A stretch of 64,000 nucleotides of DNA, taken from contig CANHCQ010000017.1 in NCBI GenBank assembly GCA_947459215.1, positions 1 through 64,000 of the forward strand, given 5' to 3'. The first letter of the stretch is position 1. Every line of letters begins with the position of its first letter. The stretch comes from Phycisphaerales bacterium. GTDB taxonomy: Bacteria; Planctomycetota; Phycisphaerae; Phycisphaerales; UBA1924. Position numbers and translations under genes: made by a program. The notes under the pieces were generated by a model that saw nothing but the letters and a program-made list of their open reading frames with translations, was not told the DNA's origin and ran no database searches. Below are positions 56,747 to 64,000 of the stretch, piece after piece.

Positions 56747-57601
56747 TTATCCCGCCGCGGGACCGATGATGCCCACCATCCGCCCGGTGCGTCCCTTGTC
56801 GCGCCGGTGGCTGAAGAACAGCTCGGGCTCGGCGACCGTGCAGCGGGCGATCGTGTCAATCGGTTCAACGCCCAGCACGCAAAGCTGCTCGCGCACACAC
56901 GCCTGCAGGTTCACGAAACCTTTGCCTCCGACGTCGCCCGGCGTCGCGGCACGGATCAAGCCGTGCCGCTGCGCATCGACGCCGAAGACCGCGCGAAACT
57001 CCTCCAGAACCTCTGGGCCGACCTCGAAGTGATCGAACGAAATGCACGGTCCGATCACGGCCCGGATGCCCCGAGCGCCGAGCGCTTGCATCGCATCCAC
57101 CGTCGGCCCGAGTACGCCGCGGCTCGCGGGTGTCCCCGGAACCGTCGCACATGCGCTGGCACACACCACGCCGCGCCAGCCCGCGTGCACCGCCGCAACG
57201 ATGCGTCCATCGGCACTCGCGAGCAGGATCGGACAGCAGTCGGCGACCCGCACCGCCAACAGACGCTTCGGATCGTCGGTGACGATCGCATCCGCCCTGG
57301 TGTCCTGAGCCGTCGCGTGCGAAGCCATGCCGCGGCGGACGACATGCACCGCCGCCCCGTGCACCTGATGCACCTGCACGATCTCGCGGCCCACAGCGCG
57401 AATCGCCTCCGCCATCAACTCGAAGTTCCGCGCAATGTTCGCCGGCGCATCGCGGTGCTCGACCAGGTCGCCCGGGTTGCCGAAGTTCAGCGATGCAAAG
57501 TCCGCCGCCGGAGTGGCGACCGACACGCCCCCGGCCCGGGTCGAGAAGCCGTGGGGGACCCGCACGGCACAGAGATTGGAACTGACAAGCGGCGCGACCA
57601 T
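56747..57601 (-). CDS. pgeF: Peptidoglycan editing factor PgeF (YfiH/DUF152)
   Basis: A 284-residue protein of the YfiH family, once called multicopper polyphenol oxidase and now known to correct peptidoglycan precursors that carry L-Ser in place of L-Ala. The metal-site motifs are clear: VHQVHGAAVH, VRVADCCPILLA and AAVHAGWRGVV; the end FFSHRRDKGRTGRMVGII is typical. The ATG at 57601 follows TACAGT by nine bases. It lies 20 bases after the stop of an upstream permease gene but has its own promoter-like hexamer. Confidence 0.93.
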   Translation of the reverse strand: MVAPLVSSNLCAVRVPHGFSTRAGGVSVATPAADFASLNFGNPGDLVEHRDAPANIARNFELMAEAIRAVGREIVQVHQVHGAAVHVVRRGMASHATAQDTRADAIVTDDPKRLLAVRVADCCPILLASADGRIVAAVHAGWRGVVCASACATVPGTPASRGVLGPTVDAMQALGARGIRAVIGPCISFDHFEVGPEVLEEFRAVFGVDAQRHGLIRAATPGDVGGKGFVNLQACVREQLCVLGVEPIDTIARCTVAEPELFFSHRRDKGRTGRMVGIIGPAAG

Positions 57602-57610
57602 GGTGCCGCG

Positions 57611-57616
57611 ACTGTA
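57611..57616 (-). promoter_or_regulatory. -10 hexamer TACAGT for pgeF
   Basis: TACAGT ends nine bases before the pgeF ATG on the minus strand and lies just upstream of the end of the permease gene. Confidence 0.4.
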
Positions 57617-57621
57617 CCCGA

Positions 57622-58812
57622 TCACGTCGATCGAAAGACGACGCCCGGCTCAAGCCGCAGCGCCTGCCGCACGCTGAAGATCGACGAGATCACGCTGACC
57701 AGCAGCACGAAAGCCCCGGTGATGAACAGGCTCGGCCAGAGCAGCCGGTACGGCAGATGGCCCAGCTCCATGACCCGACCCAGCACCGCCGACGCACCAA
57801 CACCCAGGAAGTACCCCAGCGTCGCCGCCGTCAGCGTCTGCGCAATCACCATGCCCAGGATCGTGGCGTTGGTGGCCCCGACAGCCATGAGCATGCCATA
57901 GAAGCGCAGATTCTCCGCCGTGAACATGTAGAGCAAGATCCCGGTGATGCACGTGCCGACGAGCACCGCGATCAACGTCATGATCATCACCTGGCCGACC
58001 ACGTCGGTGTTCTTGATGAAGTACCACACCGTCGCCGTCGCAAAGCTCCGCGCCGAGAGGGCCTTGAGCCCCGTCGATGCCTCAATGCGTGCCGCGAGCT
58101 CGTCGGGGTTCTGCCCCCGCATCCCTCGGACCAAGACGAATGAGAGCTGGTTCCGCTCCGGCGGCGCCATCCGCACCGCACGCGAGTACGTCGTGAAAAA
58201 CGTCCCCTTGGTCAGAAACCGCGGCAGGATGTCCGCCTTGCCCACAATGACCACCCGATGATCGTTCACTGTCAGCTCGTCCCCGACATCCAGCGGCCGC
58301 GACGGCGCGTAAAGGTCGATCGCGCCGCGCTGCACCGCCGGCGGGTCGATCGTCGCCCGCATGAGACTGCGGCACGAATACTCGTCGATCAGCACCGCGT
58401 CCGGACGCCGCAGGTCCTCGGCCCGGCCCTTGGTGATCCGCAGTGGCAGGCCGACCAACGTCGCGTCCTCGACGCCAATCACCTGCACCGATCGGAACCG
58501 CCCTCCGGGCAGCCGCGCCCGCAGCGAGCCGTAATACAGCCGCGCCGCCCACTCCACCCCCGGCACCGAACGCACCCGATCGATCGCCGGCCCCGGCAGG
58601 TTGGCCACTTCATCGATGTACTCAACCGCCGGGTCCATCACCCAGACGTCGGCGACGTTGGTGTCGCTGATCATCGCAAACGTGCGGGTCATCAGGCCGC
58701 ACACGATCGCCTGAAAGTGCGTGCACAGGAACGACGTGAACAGCACGCCGGCAACGATGCCGAAGAACTTGATCCGCGACCCGATCAGCATCCGAAGCGC
58801 AAACAGGATCAC
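57622..58812 (-). CDS. FtsX/MacB-type ABC transporter permease
   Basis: A 396-residue membrane protein with the DevC/MacB-like layout: one N-terminal helix (GIVAGVLFTSFLCTHFQAIVCGL), a large periplasmic domain (residues about 45-265) and three C-terminal helices (MIMTLIAVLVGTCITGILLYM; GMLMAVGATNATILGMVIAQTL; FITGAFVLLVSVISSIFSV). GMLMAVGA matches the FtsX domain loop. Its ATG overlaps the TetR gene by four bases, so the regulator controls it. The ATP-binding and membrane-fusion partners that such permeases need are not adjacent, which is odd. Confidence 0.87.
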   Translation of the reverse strand: MILFALRMLIGSRIKFFGIVAGVLFTSFLCTHFQAIVCGLMTRTFAMISDTNVADVWVMDPAVEYIDEVANLPGPAIDRVRSVPGVEWAARLYYGSLRARLPGGRFRSVQVIGVEDATLVGLPLRITKGRAEDLRRPDAVLIDEYSCRSLMRATIDPPAVQRGAIDLYAPSRPLDVGDELTVNDHRVVIVGKADILPRFLTKGTFFTTYSRAVRMAPPERNQLSFVLVRGMRGQNPDELAARIEASTGLKALSARSFATATVWYFIKNTDVVGQVMIMTLIAVLVGTCITGILLYMFTAENLRFYGMLMAVGATNATILGMVIAQTLTAATLGYFLGVGASAVLGRVMELGHLPYRLLWPSLFITGAFVLLVSVISSIFSVRQALRLEPGVVFRST

Positions 58813-59510
58813 GCGTCACCTCCCCGCCGCGCATCGACATACGCGATGGCCATGCCCGAGATCACCTCGGCGAGCAGATCGAGCTCCTCGGCGGTCTTGG
58901 GCGGCGGATAGCCCAGCCGCGTCAGAAGCTCGATGCTGTGCTCGTACTGCGTCGCGCAGACAATCACACAGAGCGCCAGCCGCTCGGCCGCCGGCATCGA
59001 GAGCGATCCTCTGGCCAGCGCCAGCACGATTTCACGCACCTCGGCCAGCATCGGCGCACCCCGCGTGGCGAGCAGCTCCTCAAAGACCGGTGTTGGCTCG
59101 CGCAGCTCACGGAGGATGATCCGCGTCAGCGCCACCCGCCGCGGGCCGCCCGCCACCGTGAACTCCACCGCCCAGCGGATCATCAGCCGCAGCGCCGTGC
59201 GTGGGTCGGCGCCCGCCGGCGGCACAGGGGGCGGCCGATCCGAAAGCAACGCCTCCGCCGCCGCGTCGAGCGACGCCCGATACAGCCCGGCCTTGTCCCC
59301 GAAGTAGTACTTGACGGCGGCGACATTGGCTCGCGCCCGCGTGCAGATCTCACGAACCGACGCCCCCTCAAATCCATCGCGCGCGAAGAACTCGATCGCC
59401 GCGTCGAGCAGGCGTCGACGCTTGTCGACGCCGCTTTGGCGTGCTCGGCGTGGCCCATCTTGAGGCTTTGGCCTATTCCCGTCGCCGGGCTGGTCGGTGG
59501 GCATCGTCAC
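58809..59510 (-). CDS. TetR/AcrR family regulator (CecR-like)
   Basis: A 233-residue repressor. The DNA-binding domain is KRRRLLDAAIEFFARDGFEGASVREICTRARANVAAVKYYFGDKAGLYRASL, with the KYYFGDK turn typical of the CecR (DUF1956) group. The C-terminal ligand domain (about 85-230) continues through VALTRIILRELREPTPVFEELL, also of that group. It is coupled to the permease gene by a four-base overlap. A tandem palindrome right at its 5' end is the likely operator, so it is autoregulated. Confidence 0.93.
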   Translation of the reverse strand: MTMPTDQPGDGNRPKPQDGPRRARQSGVDKRRRLLDAAIEFFARDGFEGASVREICTRARANVAAVKYYFGDKAGLYRASLDAAAEALLSDRPPPVPPAGADPRTALRLMIRWAVEFTVAGGPRRVALTRIILRELREPTPVFEELLATRGAPMLAEVREIVLALARGSLSMPAAERLALCVIVCATQYEHSIELLTRLGYPPPKTAEELDLLAEVISGMAIAYVDARRGGDA

Positions 59511-59520
59511 GGCTTCTCCA

Positions 59521-59583
59521 AGTGAAACATTTGTTTAGAATAAGCCACGATTCGGCTTAAGTGAAACGATTGTTTCAGAATAA
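59521..59583. promoter_or_regulatory. Tandem TetR operator between regulator and kinase genes
   Basis: Two direct copies, 39 bp apart, of AGTGAAAC-N4-GTTT-AGAATAA (from 59521 and from 59560). Each is an inverted repeat GAAAC-N4-GTTTC; the second is perfect (59563-59576), the first has one mismatch. Between them lies a third palindrome, TAAGCC-N7-GGCTTA (59541-59559). The region starts 11 bases upstream of the TetR start. Confidence 0.8.
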
Positions 59584-59605
59584 TGCGACAATCTCGCCGA
59601 GGGCA

Positions 59606-59611
59606 TAGGCT
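59606..59611 (+). promoter_or_regulatory. -10 hexamer TAGGCT for the Ser/Thr kinase
   Basis: TAGGCT ends five bases before the ATG at 59617 and lies 23 bases downstream of the TetR operators. Confidence 0.45.
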
Positions 59612-59616
59612 CCGGA

Positions 59617-62076
59617 ATGCCGACGCCTCAGGACGACACGCCCACCGGTGGTGCCGACACGGGCCAGCAGCGATCCGGTACGGCGGCGGATTCACCGACG
59701 GCATCGATCGGCTCGGCCGCGACGCGGGCGGGGTCTGGTGCACCGCCACGCCTGCCGCCGGGCGTCGCGCTCGGCGAGCGTCCCGGCGATGAGATCGGGC
59801 CCTTCAAGCTGCTCAACGTCTTGGGCGAGGGTGGCTTCGGCGTCGTCTGGCTCGCCGAGCGACGCGAGCCGATGGTCCAGCGCGTCGCGCTCAAGGTCAT
59901 CAAGCCGGGCATGGACAGCCGCGAGGTCGTGGCCCGGTTTGAGCAGGAGCGTCAGGCGCTGGCGGTGATGGATCACCCGAGCATTGCCCGGGTGCTCGAT
60001 GCCGGCGCCACACCGACGGGCCGGCCGTACTTCGTGATGGAGTACGTGCGAGGCGAGCCGATCACCGCGTACTGCGATCGCAACCGTCTGTCGCTTCGGC
60101 AGCGGCTCGAACTGTTCCTTCCCGTGCTCGATGCCGTGCAGCACGCACACGCGAAAGGGTTGATTCATCGCGACCTCAAGCCCAGCAACGTATTGGTCAC
60201 AGAAGTAGATAGCGGACAGGGCAAGAAGACCTCGCTTCCGAAGGTGATCGACTTCGGCATCGCCAAGGCCATCAGCCACACGCTGACCGACAAGACGCTC
60301 TTCACGCAGTTGGGCCAGATCGTCGGCACGCCCGAGTACATGTCGCCGGAACAGGCGGATGTCGGCGGGCTCGACATCGACACGCGAACGGACGTGTATT
60401 CGCTCGGTGTCATGCTCTACGAGCTGTTGACCGGTGTCTTGCCGTTTGATCCGCGCACGCTTCGCAGCAAGGGGTACGACGAGATTCGACGGATCATCCG
60501 CGAGGTGGAACCGCCGAATCCGAGCACGCGGCTGGGAACGATCGCGAGCGGTGGTGACACCAGGACCGCACAGTCCATGGCCGAGCAGCGAGGCCTGCGG
60601 CTGGACGAGCTGACGCGAGCGCTTCGCTCGGAGCTTGAGTGGATTCCGCTGAAGGCCATGCGCAAGGAGCGAGACCGACGCTATGGCACGCCGTCGGAGA
60701 TGGCCGCCGACATCCGCAACTACCTCAACGACCTCCCGCTGATGGCGGGTCCGGAATCACGAGCGTACCGCGCTCGCAAGTTCGTTAGCAAGCACCGCGT
60801 CGGCGTCGGCGTTGCGGTCTTCGCGGCAGCCGTGCTGGGCGTCGCGACCGTGGTGAGCGTCCGCTTCGCGATCGCCGAGAACCGCGCGCGGGTTGAGGCG
60901 CAGACCCAGAAGCAGATCGCCGAGGAAGTGAACCGGTTCCTGAACGACGACCTGTTGCTCTCCGTGGACCCCGAGGTCGGCGGTATCGACACCAAGGTGA
61001 TCGACTTGGTCGGTCCCGCGGCGGAGTCGCTCCCGAAACGCTTCGCGGACAAGACGGCGGTCGAGGCTCGCTTGGCCTACACGCTCGGCGCGGCGTATGT
61101 CGCACTGGGTGCGCCCGAAGCCGCGACGCCGCTACTCGAGCGGGCGCTGAAGGCGCGGGCCGACGGACTCGACGACGCCTTCCGTGCCGAAGTCGGTGCC
61201 AAGCTGACCGAGGCAAACTACCGCGTGCAGTCCGGCGCGTCGGCCGAGGCCGCGGTGAAGCTGGCACGCGATCGCTTCGACGCGGCCCTCAAGGCGTACG
61301 GCCCGGACGATCGCAAGACCCTCGACATGCAGAACCAGCTCGGCGGCTCGCTCAAGGCGGCACGCGACTTGCCCGAGGCACGCAAGGTCTACGACGATGT
61401 GCTGGCACGCCGCCGGAAGCTGCTCGGGGACAAAGACATTGATGTGCTCATCACTCGCCACAACCTGAACCTCGTGGGCTTGCTCGAGGCTCGGGCGCAG
61501 CGGGCGACGGACAAGGACGCGGCCGCCGCACTCTTCGCCAAGACACTCGAAGAACGCCGCGGCGTCACGACCGACACCCGGGCCGCGCTCGGCGAGGCCC
61601 ACCCGCAGACACTGGCCACGCTCTCCGAAGAGTGCGGCCTGCTTTCCGAGAGCGGCAAGGCCGACGAAGCCATCCTGCAGTATCCAAGGCTGATCGAGCT
61701 CCAGCGCAACACCCTCGGCTTCTCGCACTGGCGCACCATCGAGACCACCGCACGTTACGGGGCCGCGCTCAAGCTGGCGGGCAACGTCGAGAAAGCGATC
61801 GATGTGCTCCTGCTCGGGCTGGAAGGAACCCGGAGCGTCCGCGGCACGACCTTCGGCGACACTCTGCGCATCACCGACTTCCTCGTCTCGTGTCTCGAAG
61901 AGGCAAAGCGATTCGAGAAGGCCGAGGAGTTGCTGAAGCGGGCGTATCAGGATGCCGCGGACGCGAAGGAGTCAGAACTCGCGGCGGCCCGGGCGGAGAA
62001 GGTCGTCGCGTTCTACGGGCGGCGCGGGGATGCCGCGCAGGCCGCAGAGTGGAAGAAGAACGTTGACGTCAAGTAG
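59617..62076 (+). CDS. Membrane-anchored Ser/Thr protein kinase with TPR domain
   Basis: An 819-residue protein. Residues 60-370 are a Hanks-type kinase: Gly-rich loop GEGGFG (70-75), ALKVIK with Lys93, catalytic HRDLKPSN (D186), DFG (212-214) and GTPEYMSPEQ. A disordered Thr/Gly/Ala-rich segment of about 55 residues precedes it. One membrane helix (about 395-418, VGVGVAVFAAAVLGVATVVSV) follows. The rest is exported: an alpha-helical TPR array (LAYTLGAAYVALGAPEAATPLLERALKA, YGAALKLAGNVEKAIDVLLLGLE). Such kinase-TPR proteins are abundant in planctomycetes. It is divergent from the TetR-permease operon, and the shared palindromes may control both. Confidence 0.94.
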   Translation: MPTPQDDTPTGGADTGQQRSGTAADSPTASIGSAATRAGSGAPPRLPPGVALGERPGDEIGPFKLLNVLGEGGFGVVWLAERREPMVQRVALKVIKPGMDSREVVARFEQERQALAVMDHPSIARVLDAGATPTGRPYFVMEYVRGEPITAYCDRNRLSLRQRLELFLPVLDAVQHAHAKGLIHRDLKPSNVLVTEVDSGQGKKTSLPKVIDFGIAKAISHTLTDKTLFTQLGQIVGTPEYMSPEQADVGGLDIDTRTDVYSLGVMLYELLTGVLPFDPRTLRSKGYDEIRRIIREVEPPNPSTRLGTIASGGDTRTAQSMAEQRGLRLDELTRALRSELEWIPLKAMRKERDRRYGTPSEMAADIRNYLNDLPLMAGPESRAYRARKFVSKHRVGVGVAVFAAAVLGVATVVSVRFAIAENRARVEAQTQKQIAEEVNRFLNDDLLLSVDPEVGGIDTKVIDLVGPAAESLPKRFADKTAVEARLAYTLGAAYVALGAPEAATPLLERALKARADGLDDAFRAEVGAKLTEANYRVQSGASAEAAVKLARDRFDAALKAYGPDDRKTLDMQNQLGGSLKAARDLPEARKVYDDVLARRRKLLGDKDIDVLITRHNLNLVGLLEARAQRATDKDAAAALFAKTLEERRGVTTDTRAALGEAHPQTLATLSEECGLLSESGKADEAILQYPRLIELQRNTLGFSHWRTIETTARYGAALKLAGNVEKAIDVLLLGLEGTRSVRGTTFGDTLRITDFLVSCLEEAKRFEKAEELLKRAYQDAADAKESELAAARAEKVVAFYGRRGDAAQAAEWKKNVDVK

Positions 62077-62115
62077 GCGTCAACGGATCCAGCACGTGTC
62101 ATGCCGCACCGACGG

Positions 62116-62922
62116 TCACGGGCAGATCAATTCGTTGTACGACACGACGAACATCTGAAAGTCAAAGTCGTCGACCACGCCGTCATTGTTGAAGTCCGCG
62201 GGACAACCCTCGGGCATCCCCGGCTGGGCGCAGCCGAGGATGTCGTAGGCGAGCGCAAACGACTGGAAGTCGGCGTCGTCCACGAGCGTGTCAAAGTTGA
62301 GATCGCCGTGGCAGGGCTTGCGGAGCGCAAGCGTCCAGTTCACGCTCGTGTCCTTGCAGCCCGTCGTGTTGAACTGGTTGTACCACGTCGAAACCAGGCT
62401 GAACGAAAACGTAAACGGTTGAGCCGCGGCGACGCCGAAACGCAAGCGGTAGGTTCCCGGCGAGAGTTCGCCTCGCGTGGCGCTGAACGTGTTGATGAAT
62501 CCAGTCGCCGATTCAAGCGTGACCGGGTTGAACGCCGTCGACACGTTGTTGACCTTGGTCGTGCTGAGGTTGGTGATCGAGTAGGTTGCGGCTTCGGTGA
62601 GTGTCAGCACCACTGCGGCGTCGGTGTACGCCGCGGTGTATCCGAACTCGTTGGTGTGGGTGGCCGATCCGGTCAGCGAGATGTTGGTCGCGCCGCCGGA
62701 GTTGCCAACGTCCAGCGACGCCGAAGCCGTGCCGCCGAACCCGCCGCCAGTCGAGCCGCCGCCGGAGCGCTTGCTGGTCGTGCTGACCTTCGACTGCTGC
62801 ACCAGCGGCTCGGGGAAGCCGGCGCCAGTCACCGACCCGGACGTAAGCGTGGCGGCAACCGGTGCAGCGACGACCGACGACGCCGGCAAAACGCACAGTG
62901 CGAACAACGAAACGAGTTTCAT
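62116..62922 (-). CDS. Secreted protein with two C-terminal dockerin-type repeats
   Basis: A 268-residue exported protein. The signal peptide is MKLVSLFALCVLPASSVVAA. A Ser/Thr/Gly-rich N-terminal half contains a Gly patch (SGGGSTGGGFGGTASA), then beta strands (SITNLSTTKVNNVSTAFNPVTL, SPGTYRLRFGVAAAQPF). The tail has two dockerin repeats, DLNFDTLVDDADFQSFALAYD and DFNNDGVVDDFDFQMFVVSYNE, ending in CP. A GGGAGAGGAG ribosome site precedes the ATG at 62922. It is transcribed after the related gene at 63027, 104 bases upstream, so the two are likely one unit. Confidence 0.85.
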   Translation of the reverse strand: MKLVSLFALCVLPASSVVAAPVAATLTSGSVTGAGFPEPLVQQSKVSTTSKRSGGGSTGGGFGGTASASLDVGNSGGATNISLTGSATHTNEFGYTAAYTDAAVVLTLTEAATYSITNLSTTKVNNVSTAFNPVTLESATGFINTFSATRGELSPGTYRLRFGVAAAQPFTFSFSLVSTWYNQFNTTGCKDTSVNWTLALRKPCHGDLNFDTLVDDADFQSFALAYDILGCAQPGMPEGCPADFNNDGVVDDFDFQMFVVSYNELICP

Positions 62923-63026
62923 GCGACCACTCCTCTCCCGCCGCGGCAAGGAACGCCACAGCGGTGGATTGTTGGTCGAGTGCCGCTTGGGCCGCGTTCG
63001 ACCTTTGGATGCAGTCTCGTGGCACG

Positions 63027-64000
63027 TTACGGGCAGATCAGCGTGTCGTACGCGATCGCAAACATCGAAAAGTCCGCGTCGTCCACGAAGAGATCGGCGT
63101 TCAGGTTCGACGGGCAGCCCGCGGGCATGGACGGATCCATGCACTCGAGTGTGTTGTACGCCGAGGCGAAGAGCTGAAAATCTGAATCGTCCACCAAGCC
63201 GTCGTTGTTGATGTCGGCGGGGCAACCGCTGACATACTCGAACGCGGCCTCGAACCCGAGATCGAACGTGCCGAAGCCCTCGCCGATCACCACCGGGTTG
63301 AGATCCGAGCGGATGAACATGTCCACGCCGCCCGGATACGGATCGCCGCCGCCGTCGTAGATGTTCGCCGCCCCGGGCAGCACCGCGTAGTACTTGGTGT
63401 TGAAGTCGAGCACGGCGTTTACGAACGCGTAGACACCGCCGCCGATGTGCGTGCCCGTCGCGCGGCTGCCGTTTCCGCTCGCGGCGTCCTCGGGCGTGGG
63501 CGGGGCATCGAAGATGGAGATCGTGTCGAACGGGGTGCTGTTCGCAAGGTTGTACGCGATGCTGAAGGTCGTCAGCCGCACCAGTTGAGGCGTCGACGTC
63601 GGATTCGGCGGCGTCCACACATTCCCGAACGCCGCGGGCGCGAACGACTGGCCCTGCACGTAGTACTCAGAGCTCGGCGCGAAGGTCCCCGCCGAAAACG
63701 TGGGCAACACCGGCGTGAGCTTCAGGCTCCAATCAAGGTTCGACCCGTTGGCCTGGCCGTCGGCGAAGTCGCCGTACCACTCGCTGAGCACCGTCGGCCC
63801 GAACTGATTCACCGTGCCGCCGCCGACGCCGTAGCGGATGCTGTACGTGCCCGCGCTGAGCGTCCCGACACCGGGCGAGGTCTCACTGATCGTGCCGGAT
63901 ATCCCCGCGAACGTCACCATCCGCAGCGGCCCGTCGTTGGTGCGGGAGTTGTCCGTGATCGCGAAGCGTGTCGGCTTGGTCAGCGCCAGCATCAGCGGCT
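63027..64000 (-). CDS. Secreted dockerin-tailed protein, N-terminus outside the window
   Basis: At least 324 residues; the frame stays open to the window edge, so the signal peptide is missing. The visible body is beta-rich with segments TYSIRYGVGGGTVNQFGP and YYAVLPGAANIYDGGGDPYPGG and no family I recognise. The tail carries two dockerin-type repeats, DINNDGLVDDSDFQLFASAYN and NLNADLFVDDADFSMFAIAYD, ending in CP. The ATG near 63992 is internal and should not be taken as the start. Confidence 0.82.
   Translation of the reverse strand, partial: PLMLALTKPTRFAITDNSRTNDGPLRMVTFAGISGTISETSPGVGTLSAGTYSIRYGVGGGTVNQFGPTVLSEWYGDFADGQANGSNLDWSLKLTPVLPTFSAGTFAPSSEYYVQGQSFAPAAFGNVWTPPNPTSTPQLVRLTTFSIAYNLANSTPFDTISIFDAPPTPEDAASGNGSRATGTHIGGGVYAFVNAVLDFNTKYYAVLPGAANIYDGGGDPYPGGVDMFIRSDLNPVVIGEGFGTFDLGFEAAFEYVSGCPADINNDGLVDDSDFQLFASAYNTLECMDPSMPAGCPSNLNADLFVDDADFSMFAIAYDTLICP

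Overview
This is a 64 kb, GC-rich chromosomal window that looks planctomycetal, most likely from the Phycisphaerae. Lineage clues: secreted proteins ending in paired dockerin-like repeats of the D-N-D-VDD-DFQ-F-CP type common in that group; an EF-Tu whose switch I differs from the canonical RGITI form in a way I recall from other planctomycetes; a SecE with a large exported insertion; and DUF1559-like pseudopilin and kinase-TPR genes. An outer membrane is implied by an LptB ATPase, an LptF/G permease and an outer-membrane beta-barrel. The taxonomic call is inference.

Layout. 1-4.2 kb: CPBP protease (cut by the edge), pseudopilin, RsbU-type phosphatase, aldehyde dehydrogenase. 4.3-10.6 kb: a basic unknown protein, a MEMO-family protein, two secreted unknowns, an orphan DNA adenine methyltransferase, a response regulator. 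11-19.5 kb: secreted subtilisin, PEGA lipoprotein, LptB, small membrane proteins, a long coiled-coil membrane protein, a PDZ protein. 19.7-26.7 kb: nucleoside transporter divergent from a uridine-kinase-like gene, EamA exporter, MetRS, a secreted TPR protein. 26.8-29.1 kb: two dockerin-tailed proteins. 29.3-40.5 kb: FKBP, UbiX, DnaE, PheT, TrpB, RNase III. 40.9-47.3 kb: L34, RNase P protein (inverted), YidD, TetR, cysteine desulfurase, LptF/G, a four-helix-bundle protein, GH57. 47.4-53.5 kb: a possible metal-related trio, then a type III polyketide operon (methyltransferase, FAD enzyme, PKS) with an MFS exporter. 53.7-56.7 kb: tRNA-Thr, tuf, rpmG, tRNA-Trp, secE. 56.7-64 kb: PgeF, TetR plus FtsX-type permease, Ser/Thr kinase, two more dockerin-tailed proteins.

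Two genome-wide habits stand out. First, at least 18 genes have a TANNNT -10 hexamer only 5-9 nt before the start codon and no Shine-Dalgarno, implying leaderless mRNAs; many exported proteins instead have purine-rich ribosome sites. Second, the window is peppered with short arrays of about four 7-, 8- or 9-bp units, each locus with its own unit sequence, often paired with an inverted array across a spacer. Several lie in frame inside dnaE, others lie between genes, and one pair brackets the gene of a four-helix-bundle (23S rRNA intervening-sequence-like) protein. I regard this as the best candidate for an undescribed system: a family of hairpin elements, one of which carries a protein gene. 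Three further dispersed repeat families (a GGCCGGTC palindrome, a 97-bp inverted-repeat element and CCCCGC palindromes) share the intergenic space.
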